This document shows, in pieces, positions 25,460 through 33,540 of a DNA stretch of 64,000 nt (positions are counted from its first letter, which is position 1; each line of letters opens with the position of its first letter). The stretch is taken from positions 46,974 through 110,973 of the forward strand of contig CAZPPG010000005.1 in the NCBI GenBank assembly GCA_964588385.1, given 5' to 3'. The notes under the pieces are model-generated. The model was not told where the DNA came from. It saw only the letters and a list, made by a program, of their open reading frames with translations, and made no database searches. The stretch comes from JAHBWV01 sp964588385. Lineage in GTDB: Bacteria; Planctomycetota; Phycisphaerae; Phycisphaerales; UBA1924. Both the position numbers and the translations under genes were made by a program.

Positions 25460-26860
25460 TCAGCCACGGGGGCCGCGGAGACGGGGCGAGTTGCTCGCGT
25501 TGTCACCACCGAGGAAGCCGGCATAGTTCCGCATGAGCAGGCTGGCCTCGATGCGCTGCAGAAGGTCCAGCGACACCGACACAACGATGAGCAGGCCGGT
25601 GCCTCCGAGGAACTGCGCGACCGACCAGTCGATGCGCATGGAGGTGGCGATGACCTGCGGCAGGATGGCGATGATGACGAGCATGCCGGCACCCACGAAG
25701 GTGATGCGCTCCATGACGGCTTCAAGATATTCGGCCGTGCGGGGTCCGGGGCGCAGGCCGGGAATGAATGAGCCGTGCTCGCGCAACTGCTTGCTCATTT
25801 CCTCGGGGTTGAACTGGATGGTGATCCAAACATAGCTGAAGAAGAAGATCAGGATCGCTTCCAGAACGACGTACAGGAACTGGCCGGCGGTGAGGCCGGA
25901 ACCAAGCCACAACAGAGCGTTTGTGAGGCCACCGGATCCCCCGCTGCTCTTGAGCTGCTCCGCGATGCCCTGGATGAGCACGGTCGGGAAGATCATCAGG
26001 GACGAGGCGAAGATGACGGGCATGACGCCGGCGTGGTTGACGCGGAGCGGGAGGTAGCTGCGCTGTCCGCCGAAGACGCGGCGGCCGCGGGTGTGCTTGG
26101 CCTGCTGGACGGGGATGCGTCGCTGGGCGACGGTCATCAGGACGGCCCCCATGATGACGCCGACAAAGCCGGCGGCGAGGAGGATGATGCTCATCCAGTC
26201 GAGCTGGTTGGGGTCGGAGGGATCGAAGTTCTCGATGAGCCACTTCACGGCGTTGGGCATGCCCGTGATGATGCCGGCGGTGATGATGAGCGAGACGCCG
26301 TTGCCGATACCGTGGCGATCGATCTGCTCTCCGAGCCACATGAGGAACATTGTTCCGGCGGTGAGCATCGAGATCGCGGTGACCCACCACATGGGGTTCT
26401 TGAGCCACATGGGATCGACGCCGCCGACGCCCGGGCGAGAGATGAACGTCAGCCATCCGATGGCCTGGAAGACGCAGAGTGCGAGCGTTGCGTAGCGCGT
26501 CCACTCCATGATCTTCTGACGCCCCGTCGGCCCCTCGTCCTGGATTTTCTTGAGGGCGGGTGAGACGGCGGAGAGGATCTGGAAGATGATGGATGCCGAG
26601 ATGTACGGCATGATGCCGAGGCCGAAGATGGTGGACTGCGAGAGGGAGCCGCCGGAGAACATGGCGACGAACGATGCGGCCTTCTTTGCGGCGGAGCTTT
26701 CGCCGCCTTGGGTTGCGAAGTACTGGCTGAGCACGGTTGTGTCCACGCCGGGGAGCGGGACCCAGTAGCCGATGCGGTAGACCGCGAGCATGGCCAGCGT
26801 GAACAGGATCTTGTTCCGCAGTTCCGGAATCGAGAAGACGTTGGCGATGATCTTGAACAT
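25460..26860 (-). CDS. secY: Preprotein translocase subunit SecY
   Basis: Channel subunit of the Sec translocon, inner membrane. 466 aa with about ten membrane segments. It has the plug/TM2 region (MFSGGSLSQSTIFGLGIMPY), FQAIGW, the cytoplasmic loop RRIPVQQAKHTRGRRVFGGQ, LRVNHAGVMPVIFASSLMIF and FNPEEMSKQLREHGSFIPGLRPG. The C-terminal tail after TM10 is somewhat extended. It lies 157 nt downstream of L15, with a 7-bp GC hairpin (26943-26967) in between. Confidence 0.97.
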   Translation of the reverse strand: MFKIIANVFSIPELRNKILFTLAMLAVYRIGYWVPLPGVDTTVLSQYFATQGGESSAAKKAASFVAMFSGGSLSQSTIFGLGIMPYISASIIFQILSAVSPALKKIQDEGPTGRQKIMEWTRYATLALCVFQAIGWLTFISRPGVGGVDPMWLKNPMWWVTAISMLTAGTMFLMWLGEQIDRHGIGNGVSLIITAGIITGMPNAVKWLIENFDPSDPNQLDWMSIILLAAGFVGVIMGAVLMTVAQRRIPVQQAKHTRGRRVFGGQRSYLPLRVNHAGVMPVIFASSLMIFPTVLIQGIAEQLKSSGGSGGLTNALLWLGSGLTAGQFLYVVLEAILIFFFSYVWITIQFNPEEMSKQLREHGSFIPGLRPGPRTAEYLEAVMERITFVGAGMLVIIAILPQVIATSMRIDWSVAQFLGGTGLLIVVSVSLDLLQRIEASLLMRNYAGFLGGDNASNSPRLRGPRG

Positions 26861-26942
26861 CGGTATCCCGTGATGGATTACCGGGTCGCGGTCCCCGGCG
26901 AGTGGCCCGGATGGAGGGCAGAATCCAAAGCCTGACGGACAA

Positions 26943-26967
26943 GACGCCGACCCGGTGGGCCGGCGTC
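26943..26967 (-). promoter_or_regulatory. Hairpin between L15 and secY
   Basis: GACGCCG (26943-26949) pairs with CGGCGTC (26961-26967). There is no T-run, so it is more likely a processing or attenuation structure than a terminator. A weak call. Confidence 0.35.
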
Positions 26968-27017
26968 CGCCGTAGAAGTCACGATGGTAGGCCAGAATCG
27001 GCCGTCAAATGAGCGGT

Positions 27018-27623
27018 TCAAGCCTCTGCGGCGGGAGCGGCAGCGGCGGCCTCGGCGGCCTTGCCCTTGGACTTGGATCCGCGCTTGAGCTTCTTGGTCA
27101 GCTTCTTGGGGGCCTTGTCCTCGGCGTTGCGATCGACGCCGCGCATATGGTCGCGACGGGTGCCGGTCTCGTGAACCTTGCCGCCCGCGCCCTCGATGAG
27201 GCGCCGCGCGGACATGGAGACGCGGCTTGCGGTGACGTCGAGCTTGGCCTTGAGTCCGTCCTCGCCGATGGAGCCGAGGATCTTGAGGTCACGTGAGGCG
27301 TCGCGGACGAGTCCGGCCTTGATGAGCGTGTCGATGTCGACCTTGCCGCCCTTGGCGAACGAGGCATGGCGGACGATGTCGGCGAGGTTGACGATCCAGA
27401 ACTCGGTCTTGAACTTGGCGTTGGTGAACCCGAACTTGGCGAGGCGCCTGAAGTACGGCATCTGCCCGCCTTCGAAGCCGCGCTTTGCGGCGTCGCCCGA
27501 GCGTGAACCGGCACCCTTGTGGCCTCGACCGGCCTGCTTGCCCTGTCCGGAGCCGTGGCCGCGACCAACACGCTTGCGGTCTTTGTACTTTCCGGCGAGT
27601 TCTGTGATGTCGTGGATCATCAT
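27018..27623 (-). CDS. rplO: 50S ribosomal protein L15
   Basis: 201 aa, longer than the usual ~145-150. The N-terminal Gly-rich RNA-binding part (KRVGRGHGSGQGKQAGRGHK) and the GFEGGQMPYFRRLAKFGF segment are typical. After the core (to about residue 155) comes a basic, then Ala-rich tail of about 45 residues. The start is the first of two consecutive ATGs (27623), 8 nt after GGAGTG. It follows S5 by 86 nt, which leaves no room for L30. Confidence 0.96.
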   Translation of the reverse strand: MMIHDITELAGKYKDRKRVGRGHGSGQGKQAGRGHKGAGSRSGDAAKRGFEGGQMPYFRRLAKFGFTNAKFKTEFWIVNLADIVRHASFAKGGKVDIDTLIKAGLVRDASRDLKILGSIGEDGLKAKLDVTASRVSMSARRLIEGAGGKVHETGTRRDHMRGVDRNAEDKAPKKLTKKLKRGSKSKGKAAEAAAAAPAAEA

Positions 27624-27709
27624 GGCCGGTCACTCCTTCGAACGTCTGTCGCTTGCTGCGGTCGCTGTTGAAACTGAGAGAATGAATGCGTGTGAACGGT
27701 GAACCGGGC

Positions 27710-28429
27710 TCAGGCGCCGGGCGCCGGGGCTCCGTCTGCGGCGGGAGCGGCGGGTGCGTCACCCTGGGGCCCGCGTCCGCGTCCGCCACCGGCTCCGCCA
27801 CGACCGCCACCACCACCGCCGCGTCCGCCGCGTCCGCCGCGACGATCCTGCCCGATGGTGTTGACCGGGCCGCGTGCCTTCTCGCCGGTGGAGACGGGCA
27901 TGAACCGCTTGCCCTTCTCGATGAGGCCCTCGATGTGGCTGGCCTCGAGCGTGACGCCTCGGAGGGAGGCGATCTGGCCGGCGGTGCGGAGGCGCTTGAG
28001 GGCGTCGAAGGTTGCCTTGACGGTGTTGGTCTTGTTGGTGGAGCCGTAGCACTTGGTGAGGCAGTCGGTCACGCCGGCGATCTCGAGGATGGCGCGGACG
28101 GTGCCGCCCGCGACGACGCCGGTTCCGGGCGCGGCGGGGATGAGGCGGACCTTTGAGGCGGAGAAGGTTCCCTCGACCTCGTGGGGGATGGTTGTGCCGA
28201 TCATGGGGATGGAGACGAGCTGGCGCTTGGCGTACTTCTGGGCCTTCTCGACGGCGTTGGGGACTTCGTTGGACTTGCCGTATCCGAAGCCGACCTTGCC
28301 GCGACGATCACCGACGACGACCAGCGCGCCGAAGGAGAAGCGACGACCGCCCTTCACCGTGGCGGAGGTACGCCCGACGGCGATCGTCGTTGAATCCATC
28401 TGAGAAGACTGCTCGAGAAGGTCTTGCAT
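27710..28429 (-). CDS. rpsE: 30S ribosomal protein S5 with Gly/Arg-rich tail
   Basis: 239 aa against about 165 in E. coli. The S5 double-stranded RNA-binding domain (VGRTSATVKGGRRFSFGALV, VVGDRRGKVGFGYGKSNEVP) and the C-terminal domain (VRLIPAAPGTGVVAGGTVRA, GSTNKTNTVKATFDAL) are canonical and end near residue 194. Residues 195-239 form a Gly/Arg run (RRGGRGGRGGGGGGRGG) that passes into an Ala/Pro/Asp end. This RGG-like tail looks disordered and RNA-binding. Confidence 0.96.
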   Translation of the reverse strand: MQDLLEQSSQMDSTTIAVGRTSATVKGGRRFSFGALVVVGDRRGKVGFGYGKSNEVPNAVEKAQKYAKRQLVSIPMIGTTIPHEVEGTFSASKVRLIPAAPGTGVVAGGTVRAILEIAGVTDCLTKCYGSTNKTNTVKATFDALKRLRTAGQIASLRGVTLEASHIEGLIEKGKRFMPVSTGEKARGPVNTIGQDRRGGRGGRGGGGGGRGGAGGGRGRGPQGDAPAAPAADGAPAPGA

Positions 28430-28479
28430 GGGTGACGCTCTGCGGGGTGTGGATCGATCGAGTGTGGTGAACAGTTGAA

Positions 28480-28839
28480 TCAGAACTTGAGGCCGGCCTC
28501 GCGGGCGGCGTCTGCGAGGGCCTTCACGCGGCCGTGATATCGGAAGCCGTTGCGATCGAAGACGACCGCGGCGATCCCGGCCTGCTTGGCCTTGGCGGCG
28601 AGTCGGGCGCCGACATCGGCGGCTGACTTGGCGTTCCCGGGGGTGCCGGCGGCGTCCTTGTCGCGTGAGGAGGCGGCGGCGAGGGTGGTGCCGTCCAGGT
28701 CGTTGATGATCTGGGCGTAGATGTGGTTCAGCGACCGGTAGATCGAGAGGCGAGGGCGCTCTCCGGTGCCGGCGACCCGCTTGCGGATGCCGATCCGACG
28801 ACGGGCGCGACGCGTTGCTTTCTGTACGTTCTTGTCCAT
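28480..28839 (-). CDS. rplR: 50S ribosomal protein L18
   Basis: 119 aa, standard; binds 5S rRNA. It has RRRIGIRKRVAGTGERPRLS, IYAQIINDLDGTTLAAAS and the end FDRNGFRYHGRVKALADAAR. The ATG at 28839 begins the conserved N-terminus; the longer open frame runs into L6. 43 nt after L6. Confidence 0.97.
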   Translation of the reverse strand: MDKNVQKATRRARRRIGIRKRVAGTGERPRLSIYRSLNHIYAQIINDLDGTTLAAASSRDKDAAGTPGNAKSAADVGARLAAKAKQAGIAAVVFDRNGFRYHGRVKALADAAREAGLKF

Positions 28840-28882
28840 GGGTGCGGGTCTCTGATGGATCTGCCGGGATTGACCGGCGGAC

Positions 28883-29428
28883 TTAGGCGCCGAACTGCTT
28901 GCCCTGCTTACGACGGATCGTCTCGGTGGTGTACTTGATGCCCTTGCCGTTGTAGGGCTCGGGCTTGCGCTTGGAACGCACGCGGGCGGCGAACTCTCCG
29001 ACCATCTGCCGGTCGGCGCCGCTGATGCGGATGATCTGCTTGTCGACGACGACCGTGAGGCCCTTGGGGACCTCGAGGAAGATCGGATTGGCAAGGCCGA
29101 CGACGAGCTTGAGCTTCGTGCCCTGCATGGTCGGGGCCCAACCCACGCCGTTGACTTCGAGGGTCTTCTCGTAGCCGTTGGTCACGCCCTGGACCATGTT
29201 GCGGAGGAGCGCACGGGTGGTGCCCCACTGCGCCTTGGCGACGCGATCATCGCCCTCGCCGACAGCGCAGACGATGGCCTTCTCGCTCTCGGTCCAGGTG
29301 ACCTTGACGAGCGGGTGGTGGTCAAACGTCAGCGTGCCCTTCGGGCCCGTGACTGAGACCGTGCGGCCGGAGATCGCGACCTTCACGTTCGCGGGGACGG
29401 GCACGGGTTTCTTTCCGATCCTTGACAT
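28883..29428 (-). CDS. rplF: 50S ribosomal protein L6
   Basis: 181 aa, standard. It begins MSRIGKKPVPVPANVKV. Two duplicated beta-alpha domains follow, and the conserved C-terminus is KRKPEPYNGKGIKYTTETIR with RRKQGKQ. 48 nt after S8. Confidence 0.97.
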   Translation of the reverse strand: MSRIGKKPVPVPANVKVAISGRTVSVTGPKGTLTFDHHPLVKVTWTESEKAIVCAVGEGDDRVAKAQWGTTRALLRNMVQGVTNGYEKTLEVNGVGWAPTMQGTKLKLVVGLANPIFLEVPKGLTVVVDKQIIRISGADRQMVGEFAARVRSKRKPEPYNGKGIKYTTETIRRKQGKQFGA

Positions 29429-29476
29429 GGCTTGAACTCCGAGGCATGACTTCCAACAAGGAACCGCGAGCCCTCA

Positions 29477-29875
29477 TTACTCAACAACGCACAGCAGCTC
29501 GCCGCCGACACGCTCGGTGCGGCACTTGCGGTCGCTCAGGACGCCGCGGCTGGTGGAGACCACCGCGATGCCGAGGCCCTGAAGTGGGCGAGGGAGCTCT
29601 TCGACGGCTGCGTAGACGCGGCAGCCGGGCTTGCTGGAGCGGGTGATCCTTGAGATCAGCGCTTCGCCGGCGGGGCCGTATTTCATGTGCAGACGGATCA
29701 GTCCCTGACGGCCGTCTTCGATGACGTCGTAGGAGGTGATGTAGCCCTCGTCGCGAAGGACGTCCGCGATGCCGCGGCAGACCTTGCTGTTCAGGCAGTT
29801 CACCGTCTTGGCGCGGTTCCGCAGGCCGTTGCGGATGCGGGTGAGCATGTCTGCGATGGGGTCGCTGATGGCCAT
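29477..29875 (-). CDS. rpsH: 30S ribosomal protein S8
   Basis: 132 aa, standard. It begins MAISDPIADMLTRIRNGLRN, and its end contains VVSTSRGVLSDRKCRTERVG with GGELLCVVE. In many bacteria S8 represses the spc operon by binding a leader near L5; such a site was not identified here. 111 nt after S14. Confidence 0.97.
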   Translation of the reverse strand: MAISDPIADMLTRIRNGLRNRAKTVNCLNSKVCRGIADVLRDEGYITSYDVIEDGRQGLIRLHMKYGPAGEALISRITRSSKPGCRVYAAVEELPRPLQGLGIAVVSTSRGVLSDRKCRTERVGGELLCVVE

Positions 29876-29986
29876 GGTTCGTTCCAGACTCGCTCGTCGA
29901 GGAGCGTCGATTCCCGATTCGTTCCGTCCGGTCCCGCGTTGAATATCGGCGGGACGGACGACGCACTGACTGTTGACTGTGATCCG

Positions 29987-30172
29987 TTACCAGCTCGCCT
30001 TGCGCATCCCGGGGATCTTTCCCTCGAGGGCGAGCTTGCGGAGCATGATTCGGCTGATGCGGAACTTCCGATAGACGCCTCGGTCTCGGCCCGTCAACTC
30101 GCACCGGCGCACGGCGCGGGTGCTGAACTTGGGCTTGCGGCGGGACTTTGCTGTCTGTGCCTTGGTGGCCAT
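29987..30172 (-). CDS. rpsN: 30S ribosomal protein S14, short type without zinc cysteines
   Basis: 61 aa, the length of the zinc-binding (type Z) S14, with the type-Z end GVYRKFRISRIMLRKLALEG followed by KIPGMRKASW. The two CxxC pairs of that type are broken: C24 is kept but its partner is T27, and the second pair is S40/M43. It is therefore a zinc-independent version in the short frame, unlike the ~100-aa C-minus S14 of E. coli. It lies between L5 and S8 in its usual place. Confidence 0.95.
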   Translation of the reverse strand: MATKAQTAKSRRKPKFSTRAVRRCELTGRDRGVYRKFRISRIMLRKLALEGKIPGMRKASW

Positions 30173-30227
30173 GATTCACTCCAACCGAGCCCCGATGCTG
30201 GCGGGGCACGGTGACATGTGGTCTTGC

Positions 30228-30887
30228 TCAGTTCTCTCCGGCCTTCTTGAACGGCATTCCGAGCTGCTCGAGCACGAAGCGGCTGAGCTCCGGCGTTGAG
30301 TTGCGGAAGGAGAAGTTGATGTTCATGCCGTGCGTGAAGGTGACTTCGGCCATGTTGATTTCGGGGAAGACGCCCTGCTCGTTGAGGCCCATGGCGTAGT
30401 TGCCCTGGCGATCGAAGGCCTTGTCGTTCAGGCCGCGGAAGTCCTTAATACGTGGCGTGGCGAGGTTGATGAGGCGGTCGAGGAAGTGCCACATGCGATC
30501 GCGGCGGATGGTGACCATGGCCGCGGTCTCGATGCCCTCACGAACCTTGAAGTTCGAAACGGACTTCTTGGCCTTGAGGACGACGGGCTTCTGGCCGCTG
30601 ATGGCGACGATCGTGTCGAGCACGGTCTGCCTGACATGGGGCGGGAGCTTTGTTCCCTCGATGTGGCGGCCCATGTTCACGTTGATCGTGATCTTGTCCA
30701 GACGGGGCATGGCCATCGGGTTCTTGATCCCGAACTTCTCCGCCACTGCGCCGCGCACGGTGGACTCGTACATGGCCTGGAGGCGCGGCTTACCCGCGGG
30801 AGCAGAAGCCGCAGCCACCGCCGCTTCGGAGTGGCCCTTCTTCTTTCCTCCGCCCGACTTACCGGCTGGCTTTGTGTCCTTGGCCAT
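30228..30887 (-). CDS. rplE: 50S ribosomal protein L5 with N-terminal extension
   Basis: 219 aa against about 180. The core (LQAMYESTVRGAVAEKFGIK, then PMAMPRLDKITINVNMG, to FVLEQLGMPF) is typical and binds 5S rRNA. The first ~33 residues are a Lys/Gly/Ala-rich extension (AKDTKPAGKSGGGKKKGHSE). No internal ATG with a convincing SD marks a shorter start at the core. Confidence 0.96.
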   Translation of the reverse strand: MAKDTKPAGKSGGGKKKGHSEAAVAAASAPAGKPRLQAMYESTVRGAVAEKFGIKNPMAMPRLDKITINVNMGRHIEGTKLPPHVRQTVLDTIVAISGQKPVVLKAKKSVSNFKVREGIETAAMVTIRRDRMWHFLDRLINLATPRIKDFRGLNDKAFDRQGNYAMGLNEQGVFPEINMAEVTFTHGMNINFSFRNSTPELSRFVLEQLGMPFKKAGEN

Positions 30888-30989
30888 CGCATCAACCCTC
30901 GGCTCGGCTCGACGCCTCGCCCTACCTGACCTGTCCGACCTGATTCTGCCGTGCGTCAGTCACGCACACGCGTCAGTTACCTGAGACTC

Positions 30990-31337
30990 TCAAGACTTCT
31001 TGGAAACCTTCTTTGCGCCGCGGACGGTGCCGAGCACCTTGCCACCACGGGCCGCGACACGGACCTTCGAGCCGTCGTCCCGCGTCTGGAAGCGCACGCG
31101 GCTGGGCTTGCCGTCAACCACGGGGTTGACCTTGGACCAGTCGAGCGGGGCCTCGCGCGTCACCACGCCGCCGTTGGGATTGGTGCGGGTCGGACGCATG
31201 TGGCGCGTCACGAGATTCACGCCCTTGATCACAACGGTCTGCTTCTCCGGATCGACCCGGATGACCTCGCCGACCTGGCCCTTGTGGCTGCCGGAGCGGA
31301 CGATGACCGTATCACCTTTGCGAACATGAGCCGGCAT
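30990..31337 (-). CDS. rplX: 50S ribosomal protein L24
   Basis: 115 aa. It has the KOW motif near the N-terminus (VRKGDTVIVRSGSHKGQVGE) and the conserved RHMRPTRTNPNGGVVTREAP. The L14 stop and the L24 start overlap in GTGATG. The ATG at 31337 is preferred because GGAGGT lies 6 nt upstream; the GTG at 31340 is the alternative and adds one residue. Confidence 0.96.
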   Translation of the reverse strand: MPAHVRKGDTVIVRSGSHKGQVGEVIRVDPEKQTVVIKGVNLVTRHMRPTRTNPNGGVVTREAPLDWSKVNPVVDGKPSRVRFQTRDDGSKVRVAARGGKVLGTVRGAKKVSKKS

Positions 31338-31723
31338 CACACCACCTCCGAAGCGAGGGAAACAATCTTCATGTAGTTGCGGTCACGGAGCTCGCGAGCC
31401 ACGGGCCCGAAGATGCGGGTGCCCTTGGGGTTGCCGTCGTCCTGGATGAGGACGACCGCTGAGGAGTCGAACCGGATGTAGGAGCCGTCCGCGCGACGCT
31501 GGTGCTTGGAGGTCCGGACCACGACGGCTTTGCTCTTGTCGCCGGCCTTGATCTCGCCGCCCGGAAGGGCCTTCTTGATCGAGACAAGGACACGATCGCC
31601 GACGCCTGCGGTGCGGCGCGTGAACGCGCCGGTGGCGGTCGACCCGCCGTACACGCGGATGACGTAGGCGATCTTGGCGCCCGAGTTGTCCGCGACTTCG
31701 CATCTGGATTCTTGCTGGAGCAT
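31337..31723 (-). CDS. rplN: 50S ribosomal protein L14
   Basis: 128 aa, a few residues longer than usual. It has MLQQESRCEVADNSGAKIAY, the AVVVRTSKHQRRADGSYIRF segment and RIFGPVARELRDRNYMKIVS. The six extra C-terminal residues reach into the L24 start. 51 nt after S17. Confidence 0.97.
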   Translation of the reverse strand: MLQQESRCEVADNSGAKIAYVIRVYGGSTATGAFTRRTAGVGDRVLVSIKKALPGGEIKAGDKSKAVVVRTSKHQRRADGSYIRFDSSAVVLIQDDGNPKGTRIFGPVARELRDRNYMKIVSLASEVV

Positions 31724-31774
31724 GGGGACGTTCCCTCGATCAATCTTGATCGAACTGGCTATTGCATCTCACAC

Positions 31775-32053
31775 TTACTGCGAACGCTTCTCGACCACGC
31801 GGACGAGGGTCCACGACTTGGTCTTGCTGATGGGGCGGCACTCGGTGATCTCCACGAGGTCGCCGTTCTTCGAGACATTGCCCTCGTCGTGGACGTGGAG
31901 CACGGTGCGCTTGCGCATGAACTTGCCGTACTTGGGGTGCTTGGCGAGGAAGTTGATCACGACCTTGCGGGTCTTGCTGCGTGCGTCGGACTCGACGACG
32001 CCGACCCGGGTGACCTGCTTCTTCTCTGGCTTGGATGCTGTTGTGGTGCTCAT
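31775..32053 (-). CDS. rpsQ: 30S ribosomal protein S17
   Basis: 92 aa OB-fold protein: GVVESDARSKTRKVVINFLA, KHPKYGKFMRKRTVLHVHDE and a conserved GDLVEITECRPISKTKSW end. The ATG at 32053 has GGGAAAG upstream. A GTG at 32077, overlapping the L29 stop as GTGA, would add eight residues that are not conserved. Confidence 0.95.
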   Translation of the reverse strand: MSTTTASKPEKKQVTRVGVVESDARSKTRKVVINFLAKHPKYGKFMRKRTVLHVHDEGNVSKNGDLVEITECRPISKTKSWTLVRVVEKRSQ

Positions 32054-32073
32054 CTGGTCTTTCCCGTTCGGGT

Positions 32074-32298
32074 TCACGCCTTGGCTTTGGATCCGCTGGT
32101 GCCGGCCGCGGCGATCTGGCGGGCCCGTCGCTCGGTCAGCAGCCGCGCGATGTCTCGCTTGGACTTGCCGATCTGGCTGTTGTCCTCGATCTTCTGCGTC
32201 ACGCCCTGGACGCGGAGCCCGTACACCTTGTGCCGGAGCTCGGTGATCTTGTCGTTCATGTCTTCGGGCTTCATGCTCTTCACGTCTTTGGACTTCAT
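32074..32298 (-). CDS. rpmC: 50S ribosomal protein L29
   Basis: 74 aa two-helix protein near the exit tunnel. It has MKPEDMNDKITELRHKVYGL, then the second helix KSKRDIARLLTERRARQ with a short Ala/Ser tail. 54 nt after L16. Confidence 0.95.
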   Translation of the reverse strand: MKSKDVKSMKPEDMNDKITELRHKVYGLRVQGVTQKIEDNSQIGKSKRDIARLLTERRARQIAAAGTSGSKAKA

Positions 32299-32352
32299 GG
32301 CTCTGGCTCCGGGCGATCCCGCTCAGTCAATCCGGCCCCGCGGGGCCGCCGC

Positions 32353-32772
32353 TCACACCGACACGCGCCGTCCGACAAACCGACACCGGATGGGCATCTT
32401 CATCGCGACGCGGACGAGCGCGGCCTTGGCCGCGGCTTCGGGCACGCCGGCGATCTCGAAGAGCATCGTGCCGGGCTTGACACGCGCCGCCCAGTAATCC
32501 ACATCGGCCTTGCCCGTTCCCATTCGGGTCTCGAGCGGCTTCTTGGAGATGGGCTTGTTCGGGAAGATGCGGATGAACAGCTTGCCCTCACGCTTCAGAT
32601 AGTGGGCCAGGGCGACACGCCCGGCCTCGATCTGCTGCGCGGTGACCCACGCGCCGTCCAGGGCCTGCAGGCCGTAATCGCCGAAGGCGACGTAGTTGCC
32701 CTTCGTGGCCTTGCGGTCACGACAGCGACGCATCTCTTTCCGGTACTTGACTCGCTTTGGCAACATCGCCAT
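32353..32772 (-). CDS. rplP: 50S ribosomal protein L16
   Basis: 139 aa, standard. It begins MAMLPKRVKYRKEMRRCRDR, continues FGDYGLQALDGAWVTAQQIE, KLFIRIFPNKPISKKPLETR, MGTGKADVDYW and ends after KMPIRCRF. It helps position A-site tRNA. The N-terminal RRCRDRKATKG differs slightly from the usual RGRMKG. 60 nt after S3. Confidence 0.97.
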   Translation of the reverse strand: MAMLPKRVKYRKEMRRCRDRKATKGNYVAFGDYGLQALDGAWVTAQQIEAGRVALAHYLKREGKLFIRIFPNKPISKKPLETRMGTGKADVDYWAARVKPGTMLFEIAGVPEAAAKAALVRVAMKMPIRCRFVGRRVSV

Positions 32773-32832
32773 GGCAAGGATCCTTATCTACAACCGAATC
32801 TTCAACCGACACACACGACCACACACATTCGA

Positions 32833-33540
32833 TCAGCGACGGCCTCGGGCCCGTGCCTTGCCGCCCGCGGCATTGGACTGAACCTCGTCCTGCACCTGCT
32901 CCTGCGTGTACAGGCCCTTGTAGATCCACACCTTGCAGCCCAGCGAGCCGTACGCGGTGTGGGCCTCGGCGAATCCGTAGTCGATGTTCGCCTGGAGCGT
33001 GGACAGGGGGAGGGAGCCAAGACGCACATCCAGGGTGCGGCTCATCTCAGCGCCGCCCAGACGACCGGAGATCTGGATGCGGACACCCTTGGCGCCGGCG
33101 GCCATCGTCGCTTCGGCGCGGCTCTTGACGACGCGGCGGAATGCCGCACGCTTGTTGAGCTGCTCGCAGACGGCCTCGCCGACGAGCTGGGCATCGAGGT
33201 CGGGCTGCTTGATCTCGAGGATCGAGATCGAGACCTTGCGGCCCGTCATGAACTGCAGCTCCTCGGTCATCCGCTCGACCTCGGCACCCTTGGGGCCGAT
33301 CACGAGGCCCGGACGCGCGGTCCGGATGATGACCTTGAGCTCCTCACGGGTGCGCTCGATGTGGATGTCGGAGACCGCGGCGTTCGGGGGCCTGCGGTTC
33401 AGGCGCTTGTCCAGGTGCTGCCGGATCTTCTCGTCCTCGACGAGCAGCTCGCCGTAGAGGGCCTTGGGAGCGTACCAGCGGCTGCGGTGCGCTTCCGTGA
33501 TGCCGACGCGAAGGCCGAAGGGATGGGTCTTCTGTCCCAT
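32833..33540 (-). CDS. rpsC: 30S ribosomal protein S3
   Basis: 235 aa, standard. It begins MGQKTHPFGLRVGITEAHRS. The KH domain carries RPGLVIGPKGAEVERM, and the C-terminal domain RAEATMAAGAKGVRIQISGR with LGGAEMSRT. The ATG at 33540 shares its A with the TAA of L22 (TAATG), so the two are translationally coupled. Confidence 0.97.
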   Translation of the reverse strand: MGQKTHPFGLRVGITEAHRSRWYAPKALYGELLVEDEKIRQHLDKRLNRRPPNAAVSDIHIERTREELKVIIRTARPGLVIGPKGAEVERMTEELQFMTGRKVSISILEIKQPDLDAQLVGEAVCEQLNKRAAFRRVVKSRAEATMAAGAKGVRIQISGRLGGAEMSRTLDVRLGSLPLSTLQANIDYGFAEAHTAYGSLGCKVWIYKGLYTQEQVQDEVQSNAAGGKARARGRR

